From: Liquidambar formosana
Lineage: Eukaryota > Streptophyta > Magnoliopsida > Saxifragales > Altingiaceae
Assembly (NCBI GenBank): GCA_039720395.1
Contig: CM077833.1
Coordinates: 31,221,478-31,285,477, forward strand
Reading direction: 5' to 3'
DNA: 64,000 nt
In this document: positions 48,100 through 60,493 of the stretch, piece by piece
Position numbering within the stretch: the first letter of the stretch is position 1
How the letters are laid out: each line of letters starts with the position of its first letter
Notes under the pieces: model-generated
The model's database searches: none
Told to the model about the DNA's origin: nothing
Seen by the model: only the letters and a program-made list of their open reading frames with translations
Translations under genes and position numbers: made by a program

Positions 48100-48400
48100 T
48101 AAACAAAAAATTGAAGCCTTAGAAGCCAAAAAAAAAAAAAAAAGAAGAAGAAGAGAGGCAAATGCAATTAGATGTGGCTTTTGAGAGATTGGAAGCAGCT
48201 ACACAAGAACTTGAAAAGAAAAATGCCAACATAGAAAAGTTGCATGCAGATTACACCTATGTTCTTGACTAGCTAGTAGATATGCAAGTATATAAAATAG
48301 CATAACATGGTGAGCAGGGTGAGCCGGGTGAGGCTGAGAAGGGTGAGCAGCCTGAGGATAAAAAACCTAAGCAGCAGGGTAAACAGGGTAAGCAAGCCTG
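48100..48400 (+). pseudogene. Degenerate coiled-coil coding remnant, unknown protein
   Basis: A frame from about 48162 to the stop at 48270-48272 reads LDVAFERLEAATQELEKKN, then ANIEKLHADYTYVLD, a clear heptad-type coiled coil. Upstream, in another frame across an A run, is KQKIEALEAK, so a slip in the A run would join them. After the stop, 48308-48391 encodes a G/E/Q/K-rich run (GEQGEPGEAEKGEQPEDKKP). It may be the tail of a transposon protein; I cannot name it. Confidence 0.4.
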
Positions 48401-49085
48401 AGGCCAACCAGCAGGATAAGCAGGTTCAAGTTGAGGTTGGTAAGAAGAAGATGCCAATAAGAAAACCACTAACAACTTTTCCAAAAACCATCGAAAAAGT
48501 CTCTCTCTTCATCTCTGGCCATAAGCATCAGATCTGGAAAGAAAAAGCAGGCATAATGCTCTCTCTTCATCTTCGGCTATGAGTATTATATTTGGAAAAA
48601 AAAAAGTAGGTACAGTGAGTTTGCTTTTATTTTAGCTGAGCACGAGGACTCTTCCTTCTCATCAATGGATCTATAGGTTCTCCCATAATGGTCAGTATCA
48701 TTAATGAAAGGCCAAGCTTGTGATGGATAGAGAGAGAGAACCTGGATCTGTGGGTGTGTTGATTGGTAAGAGAGAGAAAAGAGTTCAATCTATTGGGGCT
48801 CTTACAAATCCAACTCACAAGCTTGCGACAATGGAGAAAAATCACCAAAACCTAAATTGCAAGGCTTCGATTTTGAAGAAGAACCCATTGAATGAAACTG
48901 TAACACAGTTACAGGCTTTATATAGGAGGTTTTTCTGTTACGGGGGCAAACTCGCCATTTAAAAAAAAAAAATTAGCTCACTCAAGTATGAAACAGTGCT
49001 ATTTTGATTCCATTTTAGACTTGAGGCTTTATAAGATTAATGTATGGACTTAAAGCTTTATAAGTTTCAAAAATAGTACTACACG

Positions 49086-51708
49086 CTAATTTTCCCTTAT
49101 AAACAGTGCTAAACAATGAACACTGCACTAATAATTAATGATTGTTGTGTGGTTTAGATTCCACGCATTCTTCATTTAATTTGACCCCCTCGTATATCTT
49201 CTACTAATGCCTTGCAAAGGAAAAAAAGACAGCTAGAGGACTGGAGAGACCCTTCAAACACTTATGTAAGACTTTTGTCCATTTTAGAGAGAGAGGGAGA
49301 AAGGGGGAATACCGGATTCTCAGCGAATTTGCAAATCTGTTAAAATATTCATGTTGAAAACAATCAAAATTATACATTGCATTAATTCAACTTAACTTGC
49401 ATTAAAACCCATTCATTACGAAAAAAGGAAACCGTGCTCTCTCTCCACAACTAGAGAGATAACTTTCTATTGAAATCAAATTGCGCTATTGAAATGAAAA
49501 AAAAAAAAAAAAAAAAAAACTCACAACCTAAATCACACATTGGAGCTATGCAGCTCGTTGGAAAGGATATACATGAAAGTTCATGGATATACATAAGGGT
49601 ACCCATGGCATCCCCTCGACAAGAGATGTGACATGTGGGCTACGACCCATTTGTACACAAAGGAACACTTATATTTATAGGCACCTTTATAATCATCAAT
49701 GGTTGGGATTTATTATGGACATGACCACATGTCAAAATCTCGATATTTGCAAATTACAAATAAACATACAAGATCTATACCCTTTCACACACACATAGGG
49801 TATTCTAGGATAATCGATCTAAATTAATATGTACATAAATTCAAGTGGAAAAAGTTTCTAGAGAATTCCACAATATCTGACACATTGCTGATAATAAAAC
49901 CCACAAACGTTTATTGTCCGTTTTTTCGAAATCAAACCATCAAAGACGAGTTCAACATATTGAGGCATTTAGAGGCTCCCAATTAATATTCTTGACCACT
50001 TTTTGAAACCTCGAAGAGGATACTTTAATATTCCTGGTTTATGACTCTATGGTGCCCCACTATATAGCTTATCAACTCATAATAATACAACGTCATGTTT
50101 GTGATATCTCATAATAGATAGTTTACATTGATTATTAAAATGCTTTGCAACTACAGTGTAACATGGCGGGCCTGCTCAATTGCAAAACCACCCGGCCCAA
50201 CTACAAGGTCAGGGCTTTTGCCCGAAATCAAAGAAACCACTTGAGTGACCATGCATCACTGGTCTTGCAATGTCGGACACACAAATATGTTATTTATATG
50301 ATTACAAGAAAAACTTGCATGTAACTATGATATGGCAATGTAGTGTTATGGGCCAATGAAAGTCAAACAAAATGGAATTATCAAAATACTTTTTAACCCT
50401 ACAATCCCATCTTGCTTAACTTTTATTGGCCCGTGACACCACGTGGCCGTGTCACAATTACATGGAAGACTAACTCTGAGATTACATGGGGATATCATGT
50501 GTCCATCATGCTAATGACAAGTCCGAAGTCCAAACTAAATTCACAATATCCAGAAGTCAATATATATATATATATATATATGGGTATATTTATGAATTAA
50601 GATTAAGAAACACAAGTTCTGACACAAATTTATGACTCTATTAACTCATATTTTGTGAAATACATTATTGGATTAAATAGCATTTTCATGTAATTCATGC
50701 ATGCAAAAAAAAGCAAATTGATTAATAGTCGTTTCATTCATAAAGGTGAGATTTTTATTAATTAAACATACAAGTTCTTGGATTGATGGCAATAAATGTA
50801 AGATTTTTATTAATTAAACATGTAAGTTTTTGGATCGGATGACAATTATTTTCAAATCAACTTCTTTTTTGGCATGTGTGACCTACACAGAGAGGTTTTC
50901 TAATCTAACGATAAATTTCACAAAATGTGAGTCACAGATAAAATTATAAAAAATTGTGTTAAAATTTTGCCAAAACTTGTGTACCCCGAATCTAACACTA
51001 TATATATGCTGAAGAAAAAACATCAAACTCTAAGAACTAGTTGAAATAATGGGCTGAAATCAAACTCTCTACCTTTGAACAAACAAGCAAGTGTTATCAG
51101 AGTAATTGGGTTAAAGATACTTTCAGGATATTTTTCCTAGCTTGATTATCGTTGATGCATTTCCATACTTATCCCAACAACCATGGGATATTCTCACCAA
51201 TCATGTGATAACAATACCCACGCTCAAATCATGGGACTGTACTAATCTGAAAAAAGAGATGCAGAATGTTTTAGAGTTCTGTGGGATACCGCCCTACAAA
51301 AACCATCGCTTCTGGAGCCACCCAAGTCCAGTCGGCTTCCTGGGGTAATGAGTGAACCTAGATCCCAAAACATATGGTTAGCAAATAGTGTGCAGTCGAA
51401 CCCAACCCAAGTAGGTGTCGATTTGGGACCGTTCGTAACTTGATTTTAGCCCCATTGGCCGGTCCAAACATCAGATGATATTAGCACTTATCACTTGCAT
51501 CATCCTATCTAGCATCTATGTCGGATCTCGTCTTCTCAATCTCAAATGAACATCTTGTCCACTTCTTTTGTTTTTTGTATGGGGGTGGCGTGGTGGTTTG
51601 ATAATTTTTTTCCATGGTAGGTTCATCTTGCACACTCAAAATTGTTGATTGTTCTGGGTAGAGGCCGTCCTAGTAATGGGCCTATTGGTTGCGGCCTACC
51701 ACTCAGAA
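49086..51708. other. Intergenic sequence
   Basis: About 49095-49166 is the resumed copy of 41505-41568. About 49166-49225 matches 34630-34695 in inverted orientation. The rest is AT-rich with an A run near 49497, a (TA)n tract near 50561 and two near-copies of TAAGTTTTTATTAATTAAACAT-type text around 50750-50825 (a short dispersed duplication). No gene recognised. Confidence 0.4.
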
Positions 51709-51717
51709 TTTGGTACA

Positions 51718-52118
51718 AAGGGAACGGCTGTTGCAACCCCCCATTCCTATAAGCCCACCCCCATCCTTTAGGTTTTTAAGGTTTTATGCAAAATATAAAA
51801 AGTTTTTATGAAAACCGACCTGTGATGTCTACTAGAAAACATCATTTTGAAAAACTTTGTAGAATAAAGTTTTTCCTAAATCTATCGTTTAAATATACTT
51901 TTTAGTCATTTATAGCCTTTATTTCATTTTTTGCCAAAAAGTCTACCTAGACGATAGATTTTGTAAAAACTTTCTATTACAAAGTTGTTCAAAATGATGT
52001 TTTCTAGTGAACCAAACGATCGGTTTTTCCAAAAACCTTTTATATTTTTCATGAAATCTTAAAAACCAAAAGAAAAGGGGTGGGCTTATAGAAATGGGGG
52101 GTTGCAATAGCCGTTCCC
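51718..52118. mobile_element. Palindromic Mutator-type MITE, copy 2
   Basis: 401 bp with ends GGGAACGGCTGTTGCAACCC and the inverted GGGAACGGCTATTGCAACCC, arms meeting near 51920. The 9-bp duplication TTTGGTACA flanks it (51709-51717 and 52119-52127), with two extra A bases at the left border. It is closely similar to 30375-30771. Confidence 0.85.
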
Positions 52119-52139
52119 TTTGGTACAGAGGGCGCAACT

Positions 52140-52687
52140 CAAAACTTGCACGCCTCAACACGAAAACAGATACTGCACGCGTCCAAACGGGCCCTTATTC
52201 TGCAATTGGGCGATTTTTTTCTTTGCATGAACTTACAAGCTACGCATCCTTCACCGTCGCGCTTTCTCCTCCCTTGAATCCTGTAAGCACAAAAATAAAG
52301 TGCAGCTAGCGTCACAGTGCAAGTATAGAACATATAGATAACCGCAATCAACTCTTTAATTGTCAGAGTATTTTTAGAGTTGGTCTTCCCTTTCCGCAAA
52401 AGTCAGGGGCTTTGGTTCGATTGTCAAATCAAGAAATTGACACCCTGCTGTCATGTTAGTGTTCTTGAAGATTGATTCGATATTTTGACAAGCTATAAAT
52501 CTCCCAATTAGCGGTTTGTGAGAGCCAAAGCAAATGAAAAAAAAAAAATATATATATATATGGAAATTACAACACGTACTCCTCAAATCAAGGTCCTTTG
52601 CTTTAGGTGTTTCTCACAGGGTGGGAGCAGTGGGGTCTTCTTAAGCTGTTCTTTCTCTTTCTCAAATTGCTGTTGAGAGAGAGAAGG
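52140..52687 (+). promoter_or_regulatory. Upstream promoter copy A of the MFS transporter
   Basis: About 550 bases similar to 54970-55511 (shared CTTACAAGCTACGC, CCTTCACCGTCGC, GACAAGC and GTTTGTGAGAGC blocks). Copy A has a TATA match, TATAAAT at 52494-52500, about 190 bases before its ATG. Copy B reads GCAAAAGC at the matching place. GA-rich text precedes the ATG in both. Confidence 0.6.
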
Positions 52688-52852
52688 ATGGAAAAGCTGT
52701 CAGGGTTAAGCCAACTCTTCATGACATTCTTTCTCTATAGCTTCTCCATATTCATGGTGATTCCGGCCATTACCGATGTTACTATGTCTGCCCTTTGTCC
52801 TGGAAAAGATGAGTGCTCTCTCGCCATTTACCTTAGTGGATTTCAACAAGCG
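52688..52852 (+). CDS. Duplicated first exon (1A) of the MFS transporter
   Basis: 55 codons from ATG 52688 to a donor at 52853 (GCG|GTAAGC), phase 0. It encodes MEKLSGLSQLFMTFFLYSFS, then a stretch ending LAIYLSGFQQA, with the first membrane helix and the ALCPG.DECSLAIY block. It differs from exon 1B (55512-55676) at about seven residues and at synonymous sites, with no stop or frame break. No exon 2 of its own is present before exon 1B. It could be an alternative first exon splicing to 57338 in frame, or an orphan left by partial tandem duplication. Similarity between the copies runs on into the introns, to about 53500 and 56150. Confidence 0.7.
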
Positions 52853-54033
52853 GTAAGCACAGTTTAATATTCCTGTTATTTTTAATTCCAATTCCATAGT
52901 ATTTCTCGTCCTTTCTCTATTTTCTTGGCGACCAAACAAAACAGAGCCTTACCCATTTATAGGATATTAATATCCTGCAACCTGTTCTCTTTTATTGTGA
53001 CATGACATTAGGAGGTTTAAAATTACAATGAATTCGATTTCTTTTCCTCATTTTCTCGCTGCCAAACAATGCCTTATAATTTTTATTTGAGAAGTGAGGT
53101 TAAGACATATGCAACATGTTCTTCTCCTAGGAGTTAAAATTACCACTCAAAACTCCTTTGTGTTCAAATTGCCCATTTAAATCTTCTACGCTTTCCATAT
53201 GTGGGTTTGTTTGGCTGTCCCTAAAATTTGAGTCTCAAAATTTGAATTGCTCTATTTATATTTTACATATTTTTATTTTGTTAGCACAAAGATGATTATT
53301 TATATTTTACATAAGAAATGATAGACCGACCAAATTTGATTTTACCAAGTACGCATTGCAAATGGGTCCCATGAGATGGATGTAACTCTTGCGGGTTATT
53401 GGTTAGACAAATTAGGTTCAAATAATTGAAACCATATTATATGACACTAGATACAAGTTCACCTTCTTTGATGGAGTTATTTAAAAAGTTGGGAATATTG
53501 CCATGATTGATTGTTTTAGACTAATTTCAAGAGATTGTGAAATGTACAAAAGTTTCAAGTCATTGGGATTGGCCTAATAAAAAAGAAATGTGAGATAAAA
53601 AGTATGATTAGGATAAATTAGGGTTTCGATCCCCTCCAATTATATCAAATTAGAAATGTCCAAAAGTTTCGACTTTCGACTTTCAACAGAATTCTTCCTC
53701 ATTTAGTGGTAAAATGGGGTAAAAAATTTTCCTTAATCATGACCCACCAATTAATAATTAGGAAACATTATTTAGATTGAATGGTGATGGATTTTCACTC
53801 TAGGTCAGACGATGGAGTCAAACTTGGACGCCTCAAAGCATATGCGTTGTTGGGTTTATTGAAGGATGAAAACTCGAAAACCCTATTGTGCCCGTTATAG
53901 GGTTTTATATCAAATCATAACACAAGGTCATGCTTGTGACTTCACAGAATAACGAGTTTATATAGATGATTAAGATGCTACGTTTGTAGAAGATGTTCAG
54001 ATATGGATAGAGGTGATTCCATTTTGTGTTGAA
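52853..54033. other. Noncoding sequence between the duplicated first exons
   Basis: To about 53500 this is a diverged copy of intron 1 after exon 1B. Beyond that, AT-rich unique sequence. No exon 2 candidate seen. Confidence 0.5.
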
Positions 54034-54428
54034 GACGGTTATTGTAATTCCTTAATTTTATTTGTACATCTCATTAAATTTAAAAGTTTTTTAAAAATAT
54101 AAAATATTTTTCATGAAAACTGACTGTGAAATCCATTTTAAAAACGTCATTTTGAACAATTTTTTATTTTTTTTTCTCAAAATCTATTATTTAAGTGGAT
54201 TTTTTGGTCATTTACCATTTTTGTTTCATTTTTAGTCAAAAAGTTCACTTAAATAAAGGATTTAAAATAAAAAATTTCTACAAAATTTTTCGAAATGATG
54301 TTTTTTGGTAGATCGTGCAGCTAGTTTTCATAAAAATCTTATATATTTTATAAAAATATTGAGAAATTGAGAAATTAAGATTAATGGGGTGTGCAAATAA
54401 AGTCAAGGGATTGCAATAATCATCCTCG
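54034..54428. mobile_element. Diverged palindromic Mutator-type MITE
   Basis: Ends GACGGTTATTGTAATTCC (left) and GAGGATGATTATTGCAATCC (right, read inward) with the family's inner blocks (ATATAAAATATTTTTCATG, AACGTCATTTTGAACAA, AAATGATGTTTTTTGGTAG). Possible worn 9-bp duplication TTGTGTTGA/TTGTGTTTG. It lies between the two first exons of the transporter. Confidence 0.65.
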
Positions 54429-55511
54429 CTTGTGTTTGCAACCAAGTTCATGTAGGCTTGCTGATCAAAAAAATGTTCATGTAGGCTTGGCCCATTGTAA
54501 TTCTTTGCTCGATGAAACATGGGCTGGCATTTCCAGCCCAAATAAAAGCTCGCTGCATGTTTTGAACCTGAACACTCCATCTATTAGGAGTTTGCCCAAA
54601 CTAAAGGAAAACAATTGCATAGTGGGCGCCCAAACATGTAGACATACAAACATGCCTCCATAAAAAAACACATTTTGGCAGCAATGATAGGTGGTTGTGC
54701 TAGTCGAGACTAAATGCATAGTATCCAATAAGTTAAAATAAAATATTAAAGGAGTTATAAAAATTTAAAAAAAAATCTTCATACTCTAAGAAATAGTTGA
54801 ATAAACAGGTAGAATCTGTTCACCAGATCAATGATCATTACCCTACTAACCATAGCATGGGTCGTGCCATTTAGCCCAACCTATTTACGATTATGAGTCC
54901 AGGCCGTGTAGCATTGGGCCTATTGGCTCCCAGCCTTCCAGATGGGCCCAAAATCGCAATTGGGTAATTAATTGTTTTTTCTTGGGGATAAGAAGGTAAT
55001 TTAATGTTACATGCGCTTACAAGCTACGCGTCCTTCACCGTCGCATCTTCCTCCACTACTTGATGACTGTAAGACAAAAAAATTAAAAAAAAAAAAAAAA
55101 GGTTGTTGCTGGCGTTACAATAGAAGAATGTAACGCATAGCGAAGCGCAATAAACTTTTACTGGTCGGTGCCTTTTTTGGGAGTTCGTTGACCCTTCCAC
55201 ATATGTCGGGGGTTTTGGTTTGTCTGTCAGTCACTAAATTGACACTCCTCTGTCACCCTAACGTTTTCGAAGAGTAGGCTTCAAATGTTGACAAGCAAAA
55301 GCTCTCGAAATAGTATGTTTGTGAGAGCAAAGGCAAATGAGAAAAATGGGAACACAACACTTGTTCTTTAAATCAAGGCCCTTTGCTAGGTGTCTCTTGT
55401 AGGGTGGGAGCAGTGGGCGTTTCCTAAGCTACTCTCTCTCTTTTTTTTTTTGTTCTCAAATTATAGCACTGTTTGAGAGAGAGAGCGAGAGAGAGAGAGA
55501 GAGAGTGAGAG
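54429..55511 (+). promoter_or_regulatory. Upstream region, promoter copy B of the MFS transporter
   Basis: From about 54970 this is the counterpart of promoter copy A, with several indels. A TATA box at the matching place is lost. A GA-repeat leader lies at about 55476-55510. The part before 54970 is unrecognised. Confidence 0.5.
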
Positions 55512-58500
55512 ATGGAAAAGCTGTCAGGTTTGAGCCACCTCTTTATGACAGTCTTTCTCTACTGCTTCTCCGCATTCATGGTGAGTCCGGCCATCACGGA
55601 TGTTACTATGTCTGCGCTTTGTCCCGGAGAAGATGAGTGCTCTCTGGCCATTTACCTCAGCGGATTTCAACAGGCGGTAACTAAAATTTCTTTCTTTTTT
55701 TTTAATATTTTAATTCCAATTCCATAGTATTTCTCATCCTTTCTCCATTTTCTTGGTAACCAAACAGTGCCTTACCCGTTCAGAAGATAATTTAAGGTTC
55801 TTATGCATGTAAACCTGTCCTCTGTCATTATAATTTTTTGACATTAGGAAGTTTAAAGTGAATTCGATTTCCTTTCCTCATTTTTTCTTGGTGGCCAAAC
55901 AGAGCCTTGTCGTTTTTGAGGATGTATGCAACATGTTCTACTCAAAACTAGAAGTCTCCTGACCTTTGTTATGAGAGTGTTGCACATTTATTTTGCTCCA
56001 CATACATGGATCTGTTTAGATGTTCCAGAAAATTTGAATTGCTTTCCATTTATATTTTACATAATATAATATAATGCGAATTCATGATCTGAATGGGGTC
56101 ATTTAAGAAGTCAGTGCTACCATTAGATTGAGGAATTATTCCATGTATCCAGCAGATTGTGCTCCCCTCACATTCACCTATCACAGCACATGATTGGTAA
56201 AATGTGAGAGAAGTGTACAATGCGCTCGACAAATGGAATAAATTTATCTATTAACATAATTAATGGTACTCTGTCTTTCCCACAAAAATATACTATTTTA
56301 TATCAGGCCATTTTAAAAAGTCAAATCATATTTTTTAAAATTTTTTTACACTACACTTTCCAATTTCAAGAATTACTTTTCACACAATCCAAAAACAATT
56401 AATAAGAGAGGGTATTTTAGAAAAAATGAAGTTTAATAAATGAGAAGTCAATACAATGATAGTCTTTTCTTAAATTGCGTATTTTCTCAAACTTAATCTT
56501 TATAGGATAGAGAGGTATAAAATTATCTTTTAATTCCTCAAAGTTTCATAGTTTTGATTGTCATATTCATAATGATGCACTTATTTATATACCTCTATAG
56601 TATAAAATATGAGTAGTGCCATATCTACGGATACTTTATCTCAACTCTTCAATCTCAATCTATATGACGGTTAGTTTGATGTAATCTCTTGTATTTGTTT
56701 TTATATCTTTTAAATTAGATAATCTATCTCAACGTCACATAGAATGGGGCTGAAGGGTTTTGAAACTTCGAACAGAAAGTTTGTATATATGGCATTTTCC
56801 TTAAAATATAAAAAATTAATTCGAATCACGCCAATAACCATACAGGGCACATATGATAAATCTGTCCCCCCACGAAATTTCCCTTCAGTTCAGGGGAAAA
56901 AGCATTTTGGCCTCTTTCAGATTTTTGGATTTGGACATACTGCCCAAGTTGAGGACCCACAATCACATTCCTAACCTCGGGTGCTAGATCCGTCGTTTGC
57001 ATTCTCCCATATTTAGTAGGAATTGTCTGGATCATATGTCACGTGTTCGATGGTAATATGTAGTTTAGCGGGGCCACCACGGCCACACGTCCCTCATACA
57101 CCTAAGTGATCGAACATAATTTACTCAATTTTTACAATCTCTAATTTACTCGATGTAATTACCAATTACCGTGATTTGCAATTTACTCAGTGTGAAGGAA
57201 AATAGCGAAAAATTGGCAATAACCATGGACCTCTTTCAGTTTTTTGCATGCAGATTATTTGGATTTGGAATTTACCAAGCCATAGGTGGTCAAAATTCAG
57301 TATTATTAATTACATCAGGAATGGGTGATTTATGCAGATCATAGGGTTGGGAACGCTCGTGATGATGCCTCTGGTGGGAAATCTCTCTGACAAGTATGGG
57401 AGGAAAACTTTGCTCACTATCCCAATGAGTCTCACCGTTATCCCCTTAGGTGCGCATGCATTATTGAATTCTAATCTCATAAAAAATCCTCCCACCGAAT
57501 AAAATAAATAAATTTTGAAAACCACCCGATGCACTCCTTGATTAAGAATTGGGATTTCGTAGAGGAAATCTTGATTCCAGATTGGTACAATAGAAACATC
57601 AAACAATCAAAAATAGTCATTTGCTTATAGAATAAAGAGGGAAAAAGTTATGACGACGTCATTTAGTATAGAAAATTTGTGTGATGATTCCATTTAGGTC
57701 ACATTGGCTTGCTTTGGTCATTGGTAGGTAATAAGCACCCGTCTCATCCTTGTTAACACCTGATTAATCAGAAAAGAAATTGCCCAAAACTTGATGAATA
57801 CGCAATGCAACTTTCCTTTTTTATTTTAACATCAAAGAGAGAAACGAAAAAGGACAAGAATGCATTCCTTTTTCTTTTCTTTGGTACAAGGAGAAAAAAG
57901 AAGAAGCATTCAAAGAGCCCTTAGATTGATTTTAAATTTGGTGGTTGAATGATCAGTGGTCCATAAAGTGGCCATTAAACATTGCTTTTGTTTTACTTCT
58001 CTCACTGTGGCAGTGAAGACTGGGGGAGACATGAACCAGAATCATTTATAACCATATCCACCTGGCACTAATCTTCATTAAAATACAATTAGTCACATAT
58101 ATGAAAGGATAATTTATATAGATCGCACTATAATAACATTTGGTTACAGCTATTTTGGCTTACAGCAGGACGAGAAATTTCTTCTACATGTACTACGTGC
58201 TCAAGACGCTCACTGGCATGGTTTGTGAAGGAAGCTGTTAACTGCATCGCCCATGCTTATGTGGTAAAATTCTCTCTTTTGTTTACTAATTATATTAGTG
58301 TGCTATGCTTCTTTTACTAGCAATGATTGTCGCCAATTTTGGGATTTCTTTAAAGGGGAAGCCACCACCTAAGCATAGGAGTAGAACACTTCTAGTTATA
58401 GCAATGAAGACCTAGACTATGGAGGTGTTTGGATACTTTGGGGGCACTTTCTTAAGTGAGGAGATGTGGACATAAATTTTGAAAAGAGTATGACTAGCAT

Positions 58501-60457
58501 GACGGTCCATCATTACTTCTAGTTGGATACATGACACATATCTTAACACTTATGTCATAATAGTCATGTGTCATTTCTCTGAGTCTGTTTAGTGATGCTG
58601 CCAAACATGTCATAAATTCATTTTCTAACAAAAAATAGCATTTGCCTGCGAATTACTCTTTGTAAAAGGTGATTGATTCTAGATCACCGTGGTTACTTAA
58701 AACTATTATATTCTTTTAGCTCAGCGACAATTGTGGTAGTCAAGAAAAGGCAAGATGCGCCAACTAGCTGGTAGGAAAAGAGGGAAAGTAGAGCTTTGAT
58801 CGACGAGTTGCCATGGGGCCTCGTGTTTGTTAAATTGTCGAAGATGGAACCAAGTTTTGGTTATTGTGACATTTGTCCGGAAATTAAAAGGTTTTTAGTT
58901 ATCTGAACTCAAGAAAAAACAAAACAAAATATGAAAAATTATGGAGCTTCTAGTACTGTCGGCATTTATTTTATTTTATGGAAATGCCTCTCCTGAACGG
59001 TTGAACTACAAGTCTCCAATCATGTTAAGCCACATCATCCTGCGGAATGGCACATTGGGGTTATATTTTATTTCTATTTTTCTTTTTGTTCCTATCAAAG
59101 AAAGCAAAAGACTTCGACCATTGAAGCCTTTTAAATCAAATGGCTATAGCACCCCTTTTTCCATGATGCTTTTTTTTTTGCATCATATGGTATTGCAGGA
59201 GCAGCCATGTGAAATCGTAACGTTCCTCATGTGTTTTTATAAACACATGTTCATGATACAAGAATCCAAAAATATAATGTGTGCCTAGAAATCGTAGTGT
59301 CCCTCATGTAAATTAGAATAATGTTACATTGCTCAAAACATTTATCTAAATTTACTTATTCAACTGATATAGCAATTGATGTGGCAACCATGTGAACTAA
59401 AATAGCATCACTCGGCTATCGGCACATAAGTTGCCATATGAGTTGGGTCAATGGACTTAATCAAAATATTAGATTCTTGTAAAAAAACATCTTATTTGAT
59501 AGAGAAAAATGCCAAGTCAAAATGATCAGAAATTATTTCGAGCTTGGGCCTAACATCAAGTTAAGGGGGGACGGCAATTGGGCTGTTTGTCTTTTAAATT
59601 AGCCTTTGGAAGACATGGGCTTGGAAGGAAAAATTCTTAGAGGGCCACTATTGGCATCTCAAGACTTGCTTTTTATTCCCTATTTATTTTATATTTTAAG
59701 GTTTTATGAAAAATATAAAAGATTTTCATAAAAACTGATAGCGTATTTTATTAGAAAACATTATTTTGAATAACTTTTTAGAAAAAAGCTAAAATCTATC
59801 GTTTAAGTAGATTTTTTTGCTATTTATAGTCTTCGCACCATAAATGACTAAAAAGTCCACTTAAACCATAAATTTTGGAAAAACTTTCTTCTAAAAAAGT
59901 TATTCAAAATGATGTTTTTTAATAGATATCACGGTCAATTTCTCTGAAAATCCTTACGTATTTTTTATAAAACTTTTAAGTGTAAAATAAGTGAGAGATA
60001 AAAAGTAAGTCTTTGGGTGCCAATAAGGGCCTTCAAATTCTTAAAACTTTTGTTTTCATAGTTTCGTTGATGGACCAGCCCTGAGGGCAGACTCCCGTTA
60101 GGTCCATGTCTACTCAGGGTGCATTTTGGTATCAATATGTCCCTTTAGTACCCGTATGATTTGCTGGATCGCGATTAATTCCCACAACCAGAGTATTTGC
60201 AGTTAACAGTTGACACTTTCCCTCCAAATTTTCCTCGCTTAATGGCCTCCAAATTCCAAAGCTCCCAGTAGTCCAGTGCAACAACGCTTACTCTGCCATT
60301 CTGCCTAATGATATCTTCATCTCTAACAGGCCGACAATATTCCAGAGATCCGACGGGCATCGGCATTCGGTATCCTATCTGGCATCGGATCCGCAGCGTT
60401 CGTCTGCGGAACCTTTTCTACTCGTTTCCTCTCCACTCCTTCCACCTTCCAGGTTCA

Positions 60458-60493
<36 letters not shown>

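Larger units (their letters stand above)
46326..49085. mobile_element. Inserted element of about 2.8 kb, probably a DNA transposon
   Basis: It interrupts the SMT2-region duplicate. Loose terminal inverted repeats: left GGGGGCGTTTGGG, later GACTTGTGAAGCCTTAACTCC-like text; right, read inward, GGGAAAATTAGCG, later AACTTATAAAGCTTTAAGTCC-like text (written here in part). Flanks TAATAAATA and TTATAAACA match at 7 of 9 positions, possibly a worn 9-bp duplication. Contents: (GTGAAGAAGA)-type repeats near 46730-46815, the TAACTGTT-rich array, and a degenerate coiled-coil coding remnant. Borders are approximate. Confidence 0.5.

Noticed and set aside
48307..48582. 91-codon open frame with repeated VSRV
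   Set aside because: Off-frame reading of the G/E/Q-rich repeat; the other frame gives the more plausible coding relic.
46326..49085. Identification as a CACTA element
   Set aside because: No CACTA termini or 3-bp duplication; the loose GGG ends and near 9-bp flanks fit a Mutator-like element better, but not firmly.
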